Positions 46,033-54,959 of a stretch of 64,000 nucleotides of DNA are shown one piece after another. A program made the translations under genes and the position numbers. The stretch lies in contig CALFSW010000279.1 of NCBI GenBank assembly GCA_937916505.1, positions 18,132 through 82,131 of the forward strand, written 5' to 3'. Within the stretch, counting starts at the first letter, position 1, and every line of letters starts with the position of its first letter. The stretch comes from an uncultured Verrucomicrobiales bacterium (GTDB lineage Bacteria > Verrucomicrobiota > Verrucomicrobiia > Verrucomicrobiales > Akkermansiaceae). The notes beneath the pieces were generated by a model that did not search any database, was not told the DNA's origin, and saw only the letters and a program-made list of their open reading frames with translations.

Positions 46033-46449
46033 ATGCCTTTGATGCCCAAAAGAACCAAATTCCGGAAAGCCCATCGTGGCAGCCGGAGTGGTAACGCCCA
46101 GCGTGGGACCGATGTCAGCTTCGGTGACTTCGGACTTCAGGCCCTCGGCCGCGGATGGATGACCAACCGCCAGATCGAAGCCTGCCGTATTTCCATTAAC
46201 CGCTTCCTCAAGCGTAAAGGTAAGACCTGGATCCGCGTCTTCCCTCACAAGCCTGTCACCCGACGTCCCCCGGAAACCCGTATGGGTAAAGGTAAGGGCT
46301 CCGTTGATGCCTGGGTTGCTGTGGTTCGTCCCGGGACCATGCTCTTCGAAGTCGGCGGTGTTCCCGAGTCCCAGGCTCGTGAGGCCATGCGCCTTGCCTC
46401 CTATAAGCTTGGTTTCGAAACCCGCTTCGTCGCCCGTAATAATCACTGA
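46033..46449 (+). CDS. rplP: 50S ribosomal protein uL16
   Basis: 138 residues. [20 protein letters not shown] at the start and [20 protein letters not shown] are typical. An AGGAGGA Shine-Dalgarno lies about 7 bases before the start, the clearest in the cluster. Confidence 0.97.
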   Translation: MPLMPKRTKFRKAHRGSRSGNAQRGTDVSFGDFGLQALGRGWMTNRQIEACRISINRFLKRKGKTWIRVFPHKPVTRRPPETRMGKGKGSVDAWVAVVRPGTMLFEVGGVPESQAREAMRLASYKLGFETRFVARNNH

Positions 46450-46502
46450 TCTCTCTGTGAGATCAATCTAACAACATTGAACTGACCGAAAGGAATCACG
46501 TC

Positions 46503-46703
46503 ATGCCCAAAGTAAAATTTTCCGAAATCTCCGAGTTGAGCGTCGAAGAACTCTCCACTCGTCTCCGCGACCTCAAGGAAGAGGCTCTCAACCTTCGTCT
46601 TCAGCAGGCCACCGGCCAGCTTGAAAATACCTCCCGCCGTCGCATCGTCCGCCGTGAAATCGCACAGGTTATGACGGCCATCACTCAGCTCAAGTCCGCT
46701 TAA
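46503..46703 (+). CDS. rpmC: 50S ribosomal protein uL29
   Basis: 66 residues of helical L29, with LSTRLRDLKEEALNLRLQQ and TSRRRIVRREIAQVMT. Usual position between rplP and rpsQ. Confidence 0.95.
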   Translation: MPKVKFSEISELSVEELSTRLRDLKEEALNLRLQQATGQLENTSRRRIVRREIAQVMTAITQLKSA

Positions 46704-46745
46704 GGGACCCTGAATAATACAACCTTTTAACCCATTTCCGAAAAG

Positions 46746-47045
46746 ATGTCAGAAAATCAGGAAGCCGCTCCCAAGAAAGACTTCGTCCCATCCGAGGGAC
46801 CCGCCAAGAACAAAAAGACCCGTGTTGGAATCGTAAAGTCCACCGCCATGGAAAAGACCATTGTCGTGGAATACATCAACCGTGTCCCCCACCCCAAGTT
46901 CAAGAAAATCATCAAGCAGTCGAAGAAATTCTACGCTCACGATGAAGCCGGCGAGGCCGCTGTTGGCGACAAAGTCCGCATCGAAGAGACCAACCCGATC
47001 TCCAAGCTCAAGCGCTGGAAGCTCGTGAAGGTTCTCACCCACTAA
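46746..47045 (+). CDS. rpsQ: 30S ribosomal protein uS17 with N-terminal extension
   Basis: 99 residues, about 15-20 more than usual. The first ~22 residues (MSENQEAAPKKDFVPSEGPA) are an unrelated hydrophilic lead; the core begins at KTRVGIVKSTAMEKTIVVEY. Confidence 0.95.
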   Translation: MSENQEAAPKKDFVPSEGPAKNKKTRVGIVKSTAMEKTIVVEYINRVPHPKFKKIIKQSKKFYAHDEAGEAAVGDKVRIEETNPISKLKRWKLVKVLTH

Positions 47046-47098
47046 ACAAGCCCGGCCTCAACCGGTCACTTTAACAAACTCTCTAACTATATTTTGCC

Positions 47099-47464
47099 AT
47101 GCTTCAAATGGAATCCAAAGTCGCCGTTGCTGATAACACCGGCGCACGCCAAGCCAAAATGATTGGTGTCATCGGCAAGCGGACCAAGTCCGCCCGTGTT
47201 GGCGACATCATCACTGCTCACATTCGCGAGTCCATTCCCACCGCTGCCGTGAAAAAAGGCTCCGTGGTCAAGGCCGTGGTCGTCCGGACCGCTTACCCGG
47301 TTCGTCGTGCCGATGGATCCGTTCTTCGTTTCGACGAAAACGCCATCGTCATCATCGACAAGGACGGCAACCCAAAAGGGACCCGTATCTTCGGGCCCGT
47401 TGCCCGCGAACTTCGCGAAAAGAACTTCATGAAAATCGTTTCCCTCGCTCCCGAGGTTCTCTAA
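47099..47464 (+). CDS. rplN: 50S ribosomal protein uL14
   Basis: 121 residues. [20 protein letters not shown] at the start and [20 protein letters not shown] at the end are diagnostic. Confidence 0.97.
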   Translation: MLQMESKVAVADNTGARQAKMIGVIGKRTKSARVGDIITAHIRESIPTAAVKKGSVVKAVVVRTAYPVRRADGSVLRFDENAIVIIDKDGNPKGTRIFGPVARELREKNFMKIVSLAPEVL

Positions 47465-47484
47465 CTCCCCACTTTTATCGGAAC

Positions 47485-47712
47485 ATGAAAATTAACACCC
47501 ACGTGAAGCCAGGCGACGAAGTCGTCGTCATTTCTGGAAACCACAAAGGAAAACAGGGAGCCGTCATCTCCGTCAACGCCGCCAAAGAGCAGGTGGTTGT
47601 CGAAGGTGTTCGAAAAATGAAAAAAGGCATCCGCCGCACTGAAGCCAACCCGGATGGGGGCATCGAGGAGGTTGACGGTCCAATTCACATCTCCAACGTA
47701 AAAAAAGTCTAG
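47485..47712 (+). CDS. rplX: 50S ribosomal protein uL24
   Basis: 75 residues with a KOW motif ([20 protein letters not shown]). Shorter than the ~100 of E. coli, but in the range for this protein. A 117-base gap follows it. Confidence 0.95.
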   Translation: MKINTHVKPGDEVVVISGNHKGKQGAVISVNAAKEQVVVEGVRKMKKGIRRTEANPDGGIEEVDGPIHISNVKKV

Positions 47713-47829
47713 CCCGGACCCCCTGACTGTGTCAGGAACCCGGCCCGCTCCAACCGTTCGAATAAATCGGAAAGGGGAGCACCCCGTGCGCTTAAGCAAT
47801 TAATTATCAAGCTGACCCGCCAACATACA
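47713..47829 (+). promoter_or_regulatory. Unusually long gap before rplE with two hairpins
   Basis: Most gaps in the cluster are 10-55 bases; this one is 117. It has a perfect 6-bp hairpin (cctgac-tgt-gtcagg, 47722-47736) and a smaller one (gggg-agca-cccc, 47774-47785), then an AT-rich stretch. In E. coli the S8 repressor binds at the start of rplE, so this could be a translational control site or an internal promoter. Role is inferred. Confidence 0.4.
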
Positions 47830-48399
47830 ATGAAACCAACACTCCAGCGCCTCTACGAGGAGAAGCTTGTCAAAGCTCTCCAGGAAGAATTAGGCCTCAC
47901 TAACGTTAACGAGGTTCCCCGCCTCGAAAAAATTTCCATCAACTCCCACGTCGGACATTACGCAAATGAGCGTAAGGCTGCCGTCGAGGATGCTGTTGAT
48001 GAGGTCGGAAAGATCACCGGTCAAAAGGCTTCTGTCGTTTACGCCAAGAAGTCTGTTGCAAACTTTAAGGTTCGTGAGGGTGAAGCCGTCGGAGCCCGTG
48101 TCACCCTCCGTGGTGACCGTATGTGGGAATTCCTGGAGCGCTTCATCGCGATCACCTGCCCAAACATTCGTGACTTCCGCGGTCTTCCCTTCAAATCTTT
48201 TGACGGTCGTGGCAACTATGCCGTGGGATTCTCCGATCAAGCCATTTTCCCCGAGATCGAGCTTGATAAGATTAAGCGCCAGATTGGTTTCGATTTCATC
48301 TTTGTGACTTCCGCCAAGACCGACGCTCAGTCAAAAGCGATGCTCAAAGCCCTCGGCATGCCCTTCCGCGACAACCGCAAGGAAGAGGACGCCGCTTAA
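47830..48399 (+). CDS. rplE: 50S ribosomal protein uL5
   Basis: 189 residues. RLEKISINSHVGHYANERKA, GARVTLRGDRMWEFLERF and IRDFRGLPFKSFDGRGNYA are typical. rpsN normally follows but is absent here. Confidence 0.97.
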   Translation: MKPTLQRLYEEKLVKALQEELGLTNVNEVPRLEKISINSHVGHYANERKAAVEDAVDEVGKITGQKASVVYAKKSVANFKVREGEAVGARVTLRGDRMWEFLERFIAITCPNIRDFRGLPFKSFDGRGNYAVGFSDQAIFPEIELDKIKRQIGFDFIFVTSAKTDAQSKAMLKALGMPFRDNRKEEDAA

Positions 48400-48425
48400 T
48401 TTAACGACCTGGAAAAACTAATACC

Positions 48426-48824
48426 ATGGCAACTCTTACTGACCCCATCGCTGACTTCCTCATTCGTTTGAAGAATGCATCACGCGCCGGCAATGACTCC
48501 TTCCGTGCTCCCCACTCTAAAATGAAAGTGGAGATCTCGCGTATTCTCAAAGAAGAGGGATACATTTGGAACTACGAGGTCGACACCTCCGGGCAATTCC
48601 CCGATCTCGTTGTTAAAACCAAATACGTTGACGGTGTTCCCGCCCTCACAGATCTCAAGCGGGTCTCCAAGTGCGGACGTCGTAAATATTCCGGATCACA
48701 GGAAATTCCCCGCGTCCTTAACGGGATGGGTATCTCCATTATGTCAACGCCCAAAGGACTTATGACCGGCCACCAGGCCAAGAAGGACAAAGTCGGCGGC
48801 GAAATCCTCGCCTTTGTTTGGTAA
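48426..48824 (+). CDS. rpsH: 30S ribosomal protein uS8
   Basis: 132 residues of S8, starting MATLTDPIADFLIRLKNASR, ending GGEILAFVW. rplE is followed by rpsH without the usual rpsN between. Confidence 0.97.
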   Translation: MATLTDPIADFLIRLKNASRAGNDSFRAPHSKMKVEISRILKEEGYIWNYEVDTSGQFPDLVVKTKYVDGVPALTDLKRVSKCGRRKYSGSQEIPRVLNGMGISIMSTPKGLMTGHQAKKDKVGGEILAFVW

Positions 48825-48848
48825 ACCCCTCACTCAAAAAACAGAACC

Positions 48849-49385
48849 ATGTCAAGAGTAGGACTCAAGCCTATCCCGGCTGTCGACAAAGTAACCGTCA
48901 AAGTTGACGGAAACCAAGTCAACGTCGAAGGACCAAAGGGCAAACTTTCCCTCGATCTTCCCGAAGGTCTCACCGTTGAGGTGGGCGAGGGCGAGGTCAC
49001 CGTCGTTCGTGCCACCGAGCAGCGCCATGTGCGCGCCCTCCACGGCACCTTCCGCAGCCTCATTAATAATCTCATGGAGGGCGTTAGCAAAGGCTTCGTC
49101 AAAGATCTCGAGATTCAAGGTGTTGGTTTCCGTTCCGCGGTCAAGGGCAAGGCCCTCGACCTCAGTCTCGGAAAATCCCACCCCATTCTGCATCCCATCC
49201 CCGAAGGTCTCACCGTCACTGTCACCGACAACACGAAGATCAAGGTGGAAGGGATCGACAAGCAGCTCGTCGGCCAGTTCGCCGCCGAAGTGCGAAACTA
49301 CTATCCGCCCGAGCCATACAAAGGCAAGGGAGTTCGCTACGTTGGCGAATACGTCCGCCGCAAGGCCGGTAAGTCCGTTAAGTAA
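48849..49385 (+). CDS. rplF: 50S ribosomal protein uL6
   Basis: 178 residues: MSRVGLKPIPAVDKVTVKVD at the start, and the C-terminal PEPYKGKGVRYVGEYVRRKA signature. Confidence 0.97.
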   Translation: MSRVGLKPIPAVDKVTVKVDGNQVNVEGPKGKLSLDLPEGLTVEVGEGEVTVVRATEQRHVRALHGTFRSLINNLMEGVSKGFVKDLEIQGVGFRSAVKGKALDLSLGKSHPILHPIPEGLTVTVTDNTKIKVEGIDKQLVGQFAAEVRNYYPPEPYKGKGVRYVGEYVRRKAGKSVK

Positions 49386-49418
49386 ATCCTGACGACAACC
49401 CAGAACTTCATATTTCAA

Positions 49419-49775
49419 ATGAGCACTCTCAATCGAAAGGAACTACGCCGCAAGGTCCATCGTCGCATCCGGAAAAAGGTTTCCGGAACCGCAGCCCGTC
49501 CGCGCCTTGCTGTTCACTTCTCCAACAAAAACGTCTACGCCCAGGTGATCGACGACATCGCAGGCACGACCCTTTGTGCCGCCTCCACCCTCGATTCATC
49601 CATCGAGGCCACCGGAGCCAGCAAGGCAACTGCCGAAGCTGTTGGTAAACTGGTCGCCCAGCGTGCCGCTGATGCCAAAATCGAAACAGTTGTCTTCGAC
49701 CGTGGCGGCTTCTTCTTCACAGGCAAGGTCAAAGCCCTTGCCGATGCCGCCCGCGAAGGTGGTCTTAAATTCTAA
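49419..49775 (+). CDS. rplR: 50S ribosomal protein uL18
   Basis: 118 residues that bind 5S r[23 protein letters not shown] and [20 protein letters not shown] are typical. Confidence 0.96.
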   Translation: MSTLNRKELRRKVHRRIRKKVSGTAARPRLAVHFSNKNVYAQVIDDIAGTTLCAASTLDSSIEATGASKATAEAVGKLVAQRAADAKIETVVFDRGGFFFTGKVKALADAAREGGLKF

Positions 49776-49793
49776 TTCTTGCTCCGAACCAAA

Positions 49794-50531
49794 ATGGCAA
49801 ATAACGAAGACTCCAAGCCTGCTGAAACTCCAGCAGCAAAGCCAGCGGAAGCAAAAGCCGCTGACGCAGCCCCAACCGGCGCAAAACCAGCAGGCGATCA
49901 AAAGCCCGCCGATAGTAGTTCTAACAACCGTGGCGGTGACAATCGTGGCGGGGGTGGTGGCTTTAACCGCGGAGGCGGTCCGGGCCAAGGTGGTGGAAAC
50001 CAACGCGGTGGCTTCGGCGGCCGCCAGCGCGAGCCAGCACCTACCGACTCGGAAGGAAATGAACTGACTGAAAAGGTTGTGTTTATTAACCGCTGTTCGA
50101 AAGTGGTGAAAGGTGGACGTCGCTTCAGCTTCTCCGCTCTCGTCGTCTCTGGTAACGAAAAAGGCTCCGTTGGAGTTGGATTCGGAAAAGCCAACGAAGT
50201 TGCCGAGTGCATCAAGAAGGCTTCCGGGATTGCCCACAAGAGCCTTCAGAAGGTTAAGCTGAATGGTCCGACCATTCCTCACGAAATCTATGCAGAGTTT
50301 GGTGGTGGCAAGGTTCTCCTCAAGCCCGCATCTCCCGGAACCGGCGTCATTGCGGGTGGTGGTGTGCGTGCCGTGTGTGAGGCCGTGGGCATTCACGATG
50401 TTCTCGCCAAATCCATTGGCTCCAACAACCACGCCAACGTTGTCAAGGCAACGATCAAGGCTCTCACCATGCTCCGCACCAAGGACGACGTTTTCGCTCT
50501 TCGCGGTAAGAAAAAAGAGAAGTCCATCTAA
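49794..50531 (+). CDS. rpsE: 30S ribosomal protein uS5 with an Arg-Gly-rich N-terminal extension
   Basis: 245 residues versus ~165 usually. Residues 1-88 are an extension: first Ala/Lys/Pro-rich ([20 protein letters not shown]), then an RGG-type stretch ([19 protein letters not shown]). The core begins [19 protein letters not shown] and keeps [14 protein letters not shown] 49794 is preferred over an in-frame TTG 15 bases earlier. rpmD (L30) does not follow; rplO does. S5 lies at the mRNA entry site. Confidence 0.96.
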   Translation: MANNEDSKPAETPAAKPAEAKAADAAPTGAKPAGDQKPADSSSNNRGGDNRGGGGGFNRGGGPGQGGGNQRGGFGGRQREPAPTDSEGNELTEKVVFINRCSKVVKGGRRFSFSALVVSGNEKGSVGVGFGKANEVAECIKKASGIAHKSLQKVKLNGPTIPHEIYAEFGGGKVLLKPASPGTGVIAGGGVRAVCEAVGIHDVLAKSIGSNNHANVVKATIKALTMLRTKDDVFALRGKKKEKSI

Positions 50532-50569
50532 TCTGCTTTTCTTCAGAATCCTGAAACACATTTCAAAAA

Positions 50570-51013
50570 ATGAATCTCCATAATCTCAAGCCCAATCCTG
50601 GAGCCAAGCATCGCAAAAAGCGTCTTGGTTGCGGAGAGAGCTCCGGTCTGGGAAAAACTTCCGGTCGAGGACACAAGGGGCAAAAGTCCCGCTCAGGCGG
50701 TGGCGTTCGCCCCGGTTTCGAGGGTGGTCAAATGCCTCTTGCCCGTCGTCTTCCAAAACGTGGTTTCTCCAACCTCCAGTTTCGCGACACGGTCGCCATC
50801 GTCAATGTTTCCCAATTGGAGCATTATTTTGATGCTGACGCTGAAGTGAACGAGAAGACCCTCCGTGAAGTCGGACTTGTCAAAGGACAGTGCGACAAAA
50901 TCAAGATCCTCGGACAAGGCGAGATCACTAAGGCCATGAAGGTCACGGCAGATCAAGCGAGTGCTTCCGCAAAAGAGAAGATCGAGAAAGCCGGCGGCTC
51001 CCTGGAGCTCTAA
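50570..51013 (+). CDS. rplO: 50S ribosomal protein uL15
   Basis: 147 residues, with KKRLGCGESSGLGKTSGRGH near the start and GGQMPLARRLPKRGFSN. A lipoprotein gene separates it from secY. Confidence 0.97.
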   Translation: MNLHNLKPNPGAKHRKKRLGCGESSGLGKTSGRGHKGQKSRSGGGVRPGFEGGQMPLARRLPKRGFSNLQFRDTVAIVNVSQLEHYFDADAEVNEKTLREVGLVKGQCDKIKILGQGEITKAMKVTADQASASAKEKIEKAGGSLEL

Positions 51014-51068
51014 GGGCCGGGACTTCTCCCCCACTCTGGTGAAGAACTCTTCTCACGAAATCTCCACG

Positions 51069-51497
51069 TTGAGCCCGGTCCGCCGGGCTGCAGCGTTTTT
51101 TACGTTCTTGGGATTTCTGACTCTTTCCTCCTGCGGAGAGGATCAGGATTCTCCGGCAGCCATCATGAAGGACCAAACCCGTGTCTTTAATGAAATGACT
51201 GCTGCCATTGATAAGGTTGCCGATGGTGGTGACCAAAAAGCAGCTGCTGAAAAAATTACCGCACTCGGCGGGGAACTTAAGCAGCTTAAAATTAAACTTG
51301 CCGAGGTTCTGAGCGAGCGAAAAAAGGAGGACCGTGTTACTGTCGCAGGTCAGTCTGAATTTTCGGAAGCAACATCCGCTTTTCAAAAGGCTCGGGAGAA
51401 ACTCTTCCGGTCCGGAAGAAATACCCATGAACTTTCGAAGGCTCTGACAGCTCATCATAATCCCGCTCCGATGACCGGAGAGGGAACCCCTGAATAA
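51069..51497 (+). CDS. Helical lipoprotein inserted between rplO and secY
   Basis: About 142 residues. A lipoprotein signal with a clear lipobox (RAAAFFTFLGFLTLSSCGED) is followed by a helix-rich, charged body (KITALGGELKQLKIKLAEVL). Start is either TTG 51069, which best fits a signal peptide, or GTG 51039; no ATG is in frame close by. It ends 22 bases before secY, so co-transcription with secY is likely. No recognised family; its size and helix content loosely recall the b562-like protein at 36581. Confidence 0.75.
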   Translation: MSPVRRAAAFFTFLGFLTLSSCGEDQDSPAAIMKDQTRVFNEMTAAIDKVADGGDQKAAAEKITALGGELKQLKIKLAEVLSERKKEDRVTVAGQSEFSEATSAFQKAREKLFRSGRNTHELSKALTAHHNPAPMTGEGTPE

Positions 51498-51519
51498 ATT
51501 TCCCGACACTTAAATCATT

Positions 51520-53028
51520 ATGATTTCCGCATTTACCAACACTTGGAAAATCCCCGAACTTCGGGACCGCATCCTCTTCACCATGGCCATGATCGTGATC
51601 GTGCGTCTTGGCGTTCACCTTCCACTTCCCGGTGTGAACATGGATGTCATCCGTGAGTTCATTGAGATTAACAAGAAGAACAACGAGGATGGCGCCGGTG
51701 GTGGCGTCGGTGCGATTCTGAACGTCTTCTCCGGTGGTGGTCTCACCAGTATGGGGCTCTTTGCCCTCGGAATCATGCCGTATATTTCGGCATCGATTAT
51801 GATGCAGCTGCTCAGTGCGGTCGTTCCCAAACTGGCTCGCCTCAAAAAACAGGATGGAGGTCAGCAAAAGATCAACCAGTGGACCCGCTTCGTGACCATC
51901 GCGATTGCGGCAGTTCAGGGGTTCTTCCTTGCAAAATCACTCGAAAATCCGGAGAGCAACCCATTGCTTCAAGGAATCGGGCTGGCTATCACGAATACAG
52001 GACAGGATTTGGTTCCAGCCTTTGGAAGCGGCTTTGTGGCCCAGACCGTTCTGATCATTGTGGCCGGCACCCTCTTCCTGATGTGGATTGGTGATCAAAT
52101 CACCGAGCGCGGAATTGGTAATGGTGTTTCCCTGATCATTTCGGTGAACATCATTTCCGCACTGCCCGGTGTGATGGTGAACCTCTGGAACGAGTTTGTC
52201 GTTGAAAGGAGCGACAACCCCTTTAGTCCGCTGCTGATCGTCTTCCTGGTGGTCTTCTTCCTCTTTGTGATCGCTGCCATTGTCACCATCACCCAGGGGC
52301 AACGAAGGATAGCGGTGCAATACGCCCGCCGCGTGGCAGGGCGCCGTGAAATGTCCGGTGGCACCCAGTATCTCCCCTTGAAGGTGAACTACGCCGGTGT
52401 CATGCCCGTCATTTTTGCGACTGCCATTCTTCAGCTTCCGACCCAGCTTCTCGGGCAAATGTTCCCGAACAGCGACTGGATCTTCAAGATGAATGAGATC
52501 CTTTCGCCCAATGATATTTGGTTCTACCTCCTTTCCGGATTCATGATCTTCTTCTTCAGTTTCTTCTGGGTCGCGACCATGTTTCAGCCCTCGGAGGTTG
52601 CTGAAAACCTGAAACGTGGTGGTGGTTATATCCCCGGCGTGCGTCCGGGAAAGCCGACTTCTGACTTTCTGGATTACACCATGACCCGCCTCACTTTTGC
52701 CGGTGCGATCTTCCTGACCCTGATCTTCATGATGCCTTATTTTGTGGCTCTTGCCCTGGGACTGCAACCCGGTGGACTCGTGACCTCCTTCTTTGGTGGA
52801 ACCAGTCTCCTCATTCTTGTCGGGGTGCTTCTTGATATGATGCGTCAGATCGAGACCCACCTTTTGCAACGCCAGTATGATGGTTTCCTCCGTAAGGGTA
52901 AAATCAAGGGCCGCCAGCAACGGCAGGTTTCCGGTCAGCAGGCTTCCAGTGCCTCCATCCTCTATATCTGGTTGGTTCTGGCCGTGATCGTCCTCGTGGC
53001 CATCGTGGCCTTCTTCATCAATCAGTAA
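51520..53028 (+). CDS. secY: Protein translocase subunit SecY with extended C terminus
   Basis: The channel of the Sec system. 502 residues against ~430-445 usually. Usual motifs: PELRDRILFTMAMIVIVRLG, LGIMPYISASIMMQLL, TERGIGNGVSLII and RRGGGYIPGVRPGK-like LKRGGGYIPGVRPG. After the usual last helix and the cytoplasmic KGKIKGRQQRQVSGQQ tail there is one more strongly hydrophobic segment (ILYIWLVLAVIVLVAIVAFF), predicting an eleventh span. Stop TAA abuts the adk start. Confidence 0.97.
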   Translation: MISAFTNTWKIPELRDRILFTMAMIVIVRLGVHLPLPGVNMDVIREFIEINKKNNEDGAGGGVGAILNVFSGGGLTSMGLFALGIMPYISASIMMQLLSAVVPKLARLKKQDGGQQKINQWTRFVTIAIAAVQGFFLAKSLENPESNPLLQGIGLAITNTGQDLVPAFGSGFVAQTVLIIVAGTLFLMWIGDQITERGIGNGVSLIISVNIISALPGVMVNLWNEFVVERSDNPFSPLLIVFLVVFFLFVIAAIVTITQGQRRIAVQYARRVAGRREMSGGTQYLPLKVNYAGVMPVIFATAILQLPTQLLGQMFPNSDWIFKMNEILSPNDIWFYLLSGFMIFFFSFFWVATMFQPSEVAENLKRGGGYIPGVRPGKPTSDFLDYTMTRLTFAGAIFLTLIFMMPYFVALALGLQPGGLVTSFFGGTSLLILVGVLLDMMRQIETHLLQRQYDGFLRKGKIKGRQQRQVSGQQASSASILYIWLVLAVIVLVAIVAFFINQ

Positions 53029-53637
53029 ATGAAGTCACGGCACCTCGTCTTCCTCGGCCCTCCGGCCTCGGGGAAGGGGACCCAGGGCCGGCGTCTTGCC
53101 GATGAAAACGGCTTGGCTTATCTTTCGACGGGCGCGCTCTTACGGCGCGCCCTTCGCGATGATACCGATCTCGGAAAGCTCGCCCGCCCTTTTTTGGAAC
53201 GTGGCGATTATGTCCCCGATGACATCATGATCCCGATGGTCCTCGAGTGGATCGGAGAACAGAATAACGGTTGGTTGCTCGATGGCTTTCCCCGCACCGT
53301 TCCGCAGGCAGTGGCACTTGATCAATCTCTCGAGAGCAAACCCCTCGCGATCGTTCTTCATGTTCCTGATGACGAACTTCGCCGCCGCGTGAGGTGTCGC
53401 TTGGAGTGCGGGAATTGCCATCGGGTCGCTCGCGAAGGAGAAGGGACGGATTGTCCGAAATGCCACGGCAAGCTAGCTGCGAGAGCTGACGATGCTTCGG
53501 CGAACTTTGAGAATCGTCTTGCCGAATATCGTCGACTCGTGATTCCGGCCATCACTTACTACTGTGATTTGTTGCGCGCCCGTATCGTGAAGGGGACGGG
53601 TTCGCCCGATGAAGTCTATGCCCGTGTTTGCGGGTAA
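53029..53637 (+). CDS. adk: Adenylate kinase with a four-cysteine LID
   Basis: Interconverts 2 ADP with ATP and AMP. The P-loop is GPPASGKGTQGRRL, and the AMP-binding motif DGFPRTVPQA is present. The LID carries ECGNCHRV and DCPKCHGK, a Cys4 zinc site as in Gram-positive enzymes. 202 residues. The start follows directly after the secY stop. Confidence 0.95.
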   Translation: MKSRHLVFLGPPASGKGTQGRRLADENGLAYLSTGALLRRALRDDTDLGKLARPFLERGDYVPDDIMIPMVLEWIGEQNNGWLLDGFPRTVPQAVALDQSLESKPLAIVLHVPDDELRRRVRCRLECGNCHRVAREGEGTDCPKCHGKLAARADDASANFENRLAEYRRLVIPAITYYCDLLRARIVKGTGSPDEVYARVCG

Positions 53638-53686
53638 TCGCTCTTCGTCTTGACCCCCCCGCTTTGAGTCCCTACCTCATTGAGCC

Positions 53687-54496
53687 ATGGCCAAGCGTTC
53701 CAAGATCCCCATCAAAACCAAGCAGGAGATTGAACAAATGCGCGAGGCCGGGAAGGTCGCGAGTGATGTTCTTCAGCGCACTGCCGCCTTTATCGCAGCC
53801 GGAAAAACGACCCGGGAAGTGGATGAGTATGCCCTTTGCCTGATGGACGGGCACAAGGTGAAGAGTGCCTTCCACAAATACCGGGATTTCCCGGGTTACA
53901 CTTGTATTTCCATGAACGAGGAAGTGGTGCACGGGATCGGTGGCGATCGTATCATTCAAGACGGGGATCTCGTGAAGCTGGATGTGGGCGTGAAACGCCA
54001 AGGGTGGATTGGCGACAATGCCCTCACCGTGCCGGTTGGCAAAATCAATGGTGAGCAAAAGCGTCTTCTCGCCGTCACCGAAGAATCGCTGTTCGTGGCA
54101 ATTTCCCATGCGCGGGCGGGCGAGCCGCTTAATAAACTTTGTGCCTCGGTGGAGAACTACGTGACCCGCTTTGGTTTTACCGTTGTGAGGGATCTCGTCG
54201 GCCACGGGGTGGGGCGTCAGCTTCACGAGGAACCCCAGGTTCCCAACTACGATCCGGGTGGTCGGTCTCCTATCCTAAAAGCGGGAATGATTCTCGCCAT
54301 CGAACCCATGATCAACGCCGGAGTAGGCACTGTCGATTGGCTCGACGACGGCTGGACCGTTTCAACTTCCGATCGCCGCCCTTCCAGCCACTTCGAGCAC
54401 ACCGTGTTGGTCACCAACGGTGATCCTGAAATTCTGACCTGGCGTCCCCGGACCGCGTTGCCCGAGCAATTGGGTATTCCGCCTCTTCCCGCCTGA
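53687..54496 (+). CDS. map: Methionine aminopeptidase, type I
   Basis: Removes N-terminal Met. Metal ligands: two Asp (KLDVGVKRQGWIGDNAL), His in VGHGVGRQLHEEPQVPNY, Glu in AIEPMI and Glu in HFEHTVLV. The 269-residue length is normal. It is the last gene of the cluster; infA, rpmJ, rpsM, rpsK, rpsD, rpoA and rplQ do not follow in this window. Confidence 0.96.
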   Translation: MAKRSKIPIKTKQEIEQMREAGKVASDVLQRTAAFIAAGKTTREVDEYALCLMDGHKVKSAFHKYRDFPGYTCISMNEEVVHGIGGDRIIQDGDLVKLDVGVKRQGWIGDNALTVPVGKINGEQKRLLAVTEESLFVAISHARAGEPLNKLCASVENYVTRFGFTVVRDLVGHGVGRQLHEEPQVPNYDPGGRSPILKAGMILAIEPMINAGVGTVDWLDDGWTVSTSDRRPSSHFEHTVLVTNGDPEILTWRPRTALPEQLGIPPLPA

Positions 54497-54717
54497 AACA
54501 TGAGGTGGTAGGGGTTAACTCCAGCAATTGTAGTGGTGTCGTGATCACTCAAGCCGGGAAAGCCATTACCAATTTCCTTGTCCTTCGAGAATGGGTTTTC
54601 GTTATGTCATTGATCGACGAAATGCATGAAGTATTGCTATTTCGGTATTGGAAAGGGTCTTTCCACGGCGATTTCGTCAACTCTTCGCTTCCATTCGTGA
54701 AGCGGTCCCGGGTGAGG

Positions 54718-54959
54718 TCAATGTTGCCTCGCAGCGAGAGCGAACACGACGGTGAGAGTGAGCCACAGGATGGTGAAGAGGATGTGCATCACGGTTTCGA
54801 AGGGCTGGCCTTTCCAGTTTTCGAATGAATACCAAAAGAACTGATAGATAAGTCGGAGTCCCGCGAGTTCTTTCTTCCAGCGGAAGTAGCGGGGGGAAAT
54901 GACATGGAGAAGGGCAAGCAGAATGAGGACGATTCCGAGAATTTGGAGAAGGGAATCAT
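54718..54959 (-). pseudogene. Small two-span membrane protein with a disrupted start
   Basis: In one minus-strand frame the sequence is convincingly protein-like: QILGIVLILLALLHVISPRY, a polar middle (FRWKKELAGLRLIYQFFWYS), then HILFTILWLTLTVVFALAAR. The frame has no ATG, GTG or TTG in the first part; the only nearby ATG (54957-54959) is out of frame by one base and overlaps the stop of the upstream gene (ATGA), the usual coupled arrangement. One lost base just after that ATG would explain it. A CTG or ATT start is the alternative. Confidence 0.55.

Noticed and set aside
54505..54828. 107-residue plus-strand ORF after map
   Set aside because: Composition is unlike a real protein, and it overlaps a convincing membrane protein on the other strand.
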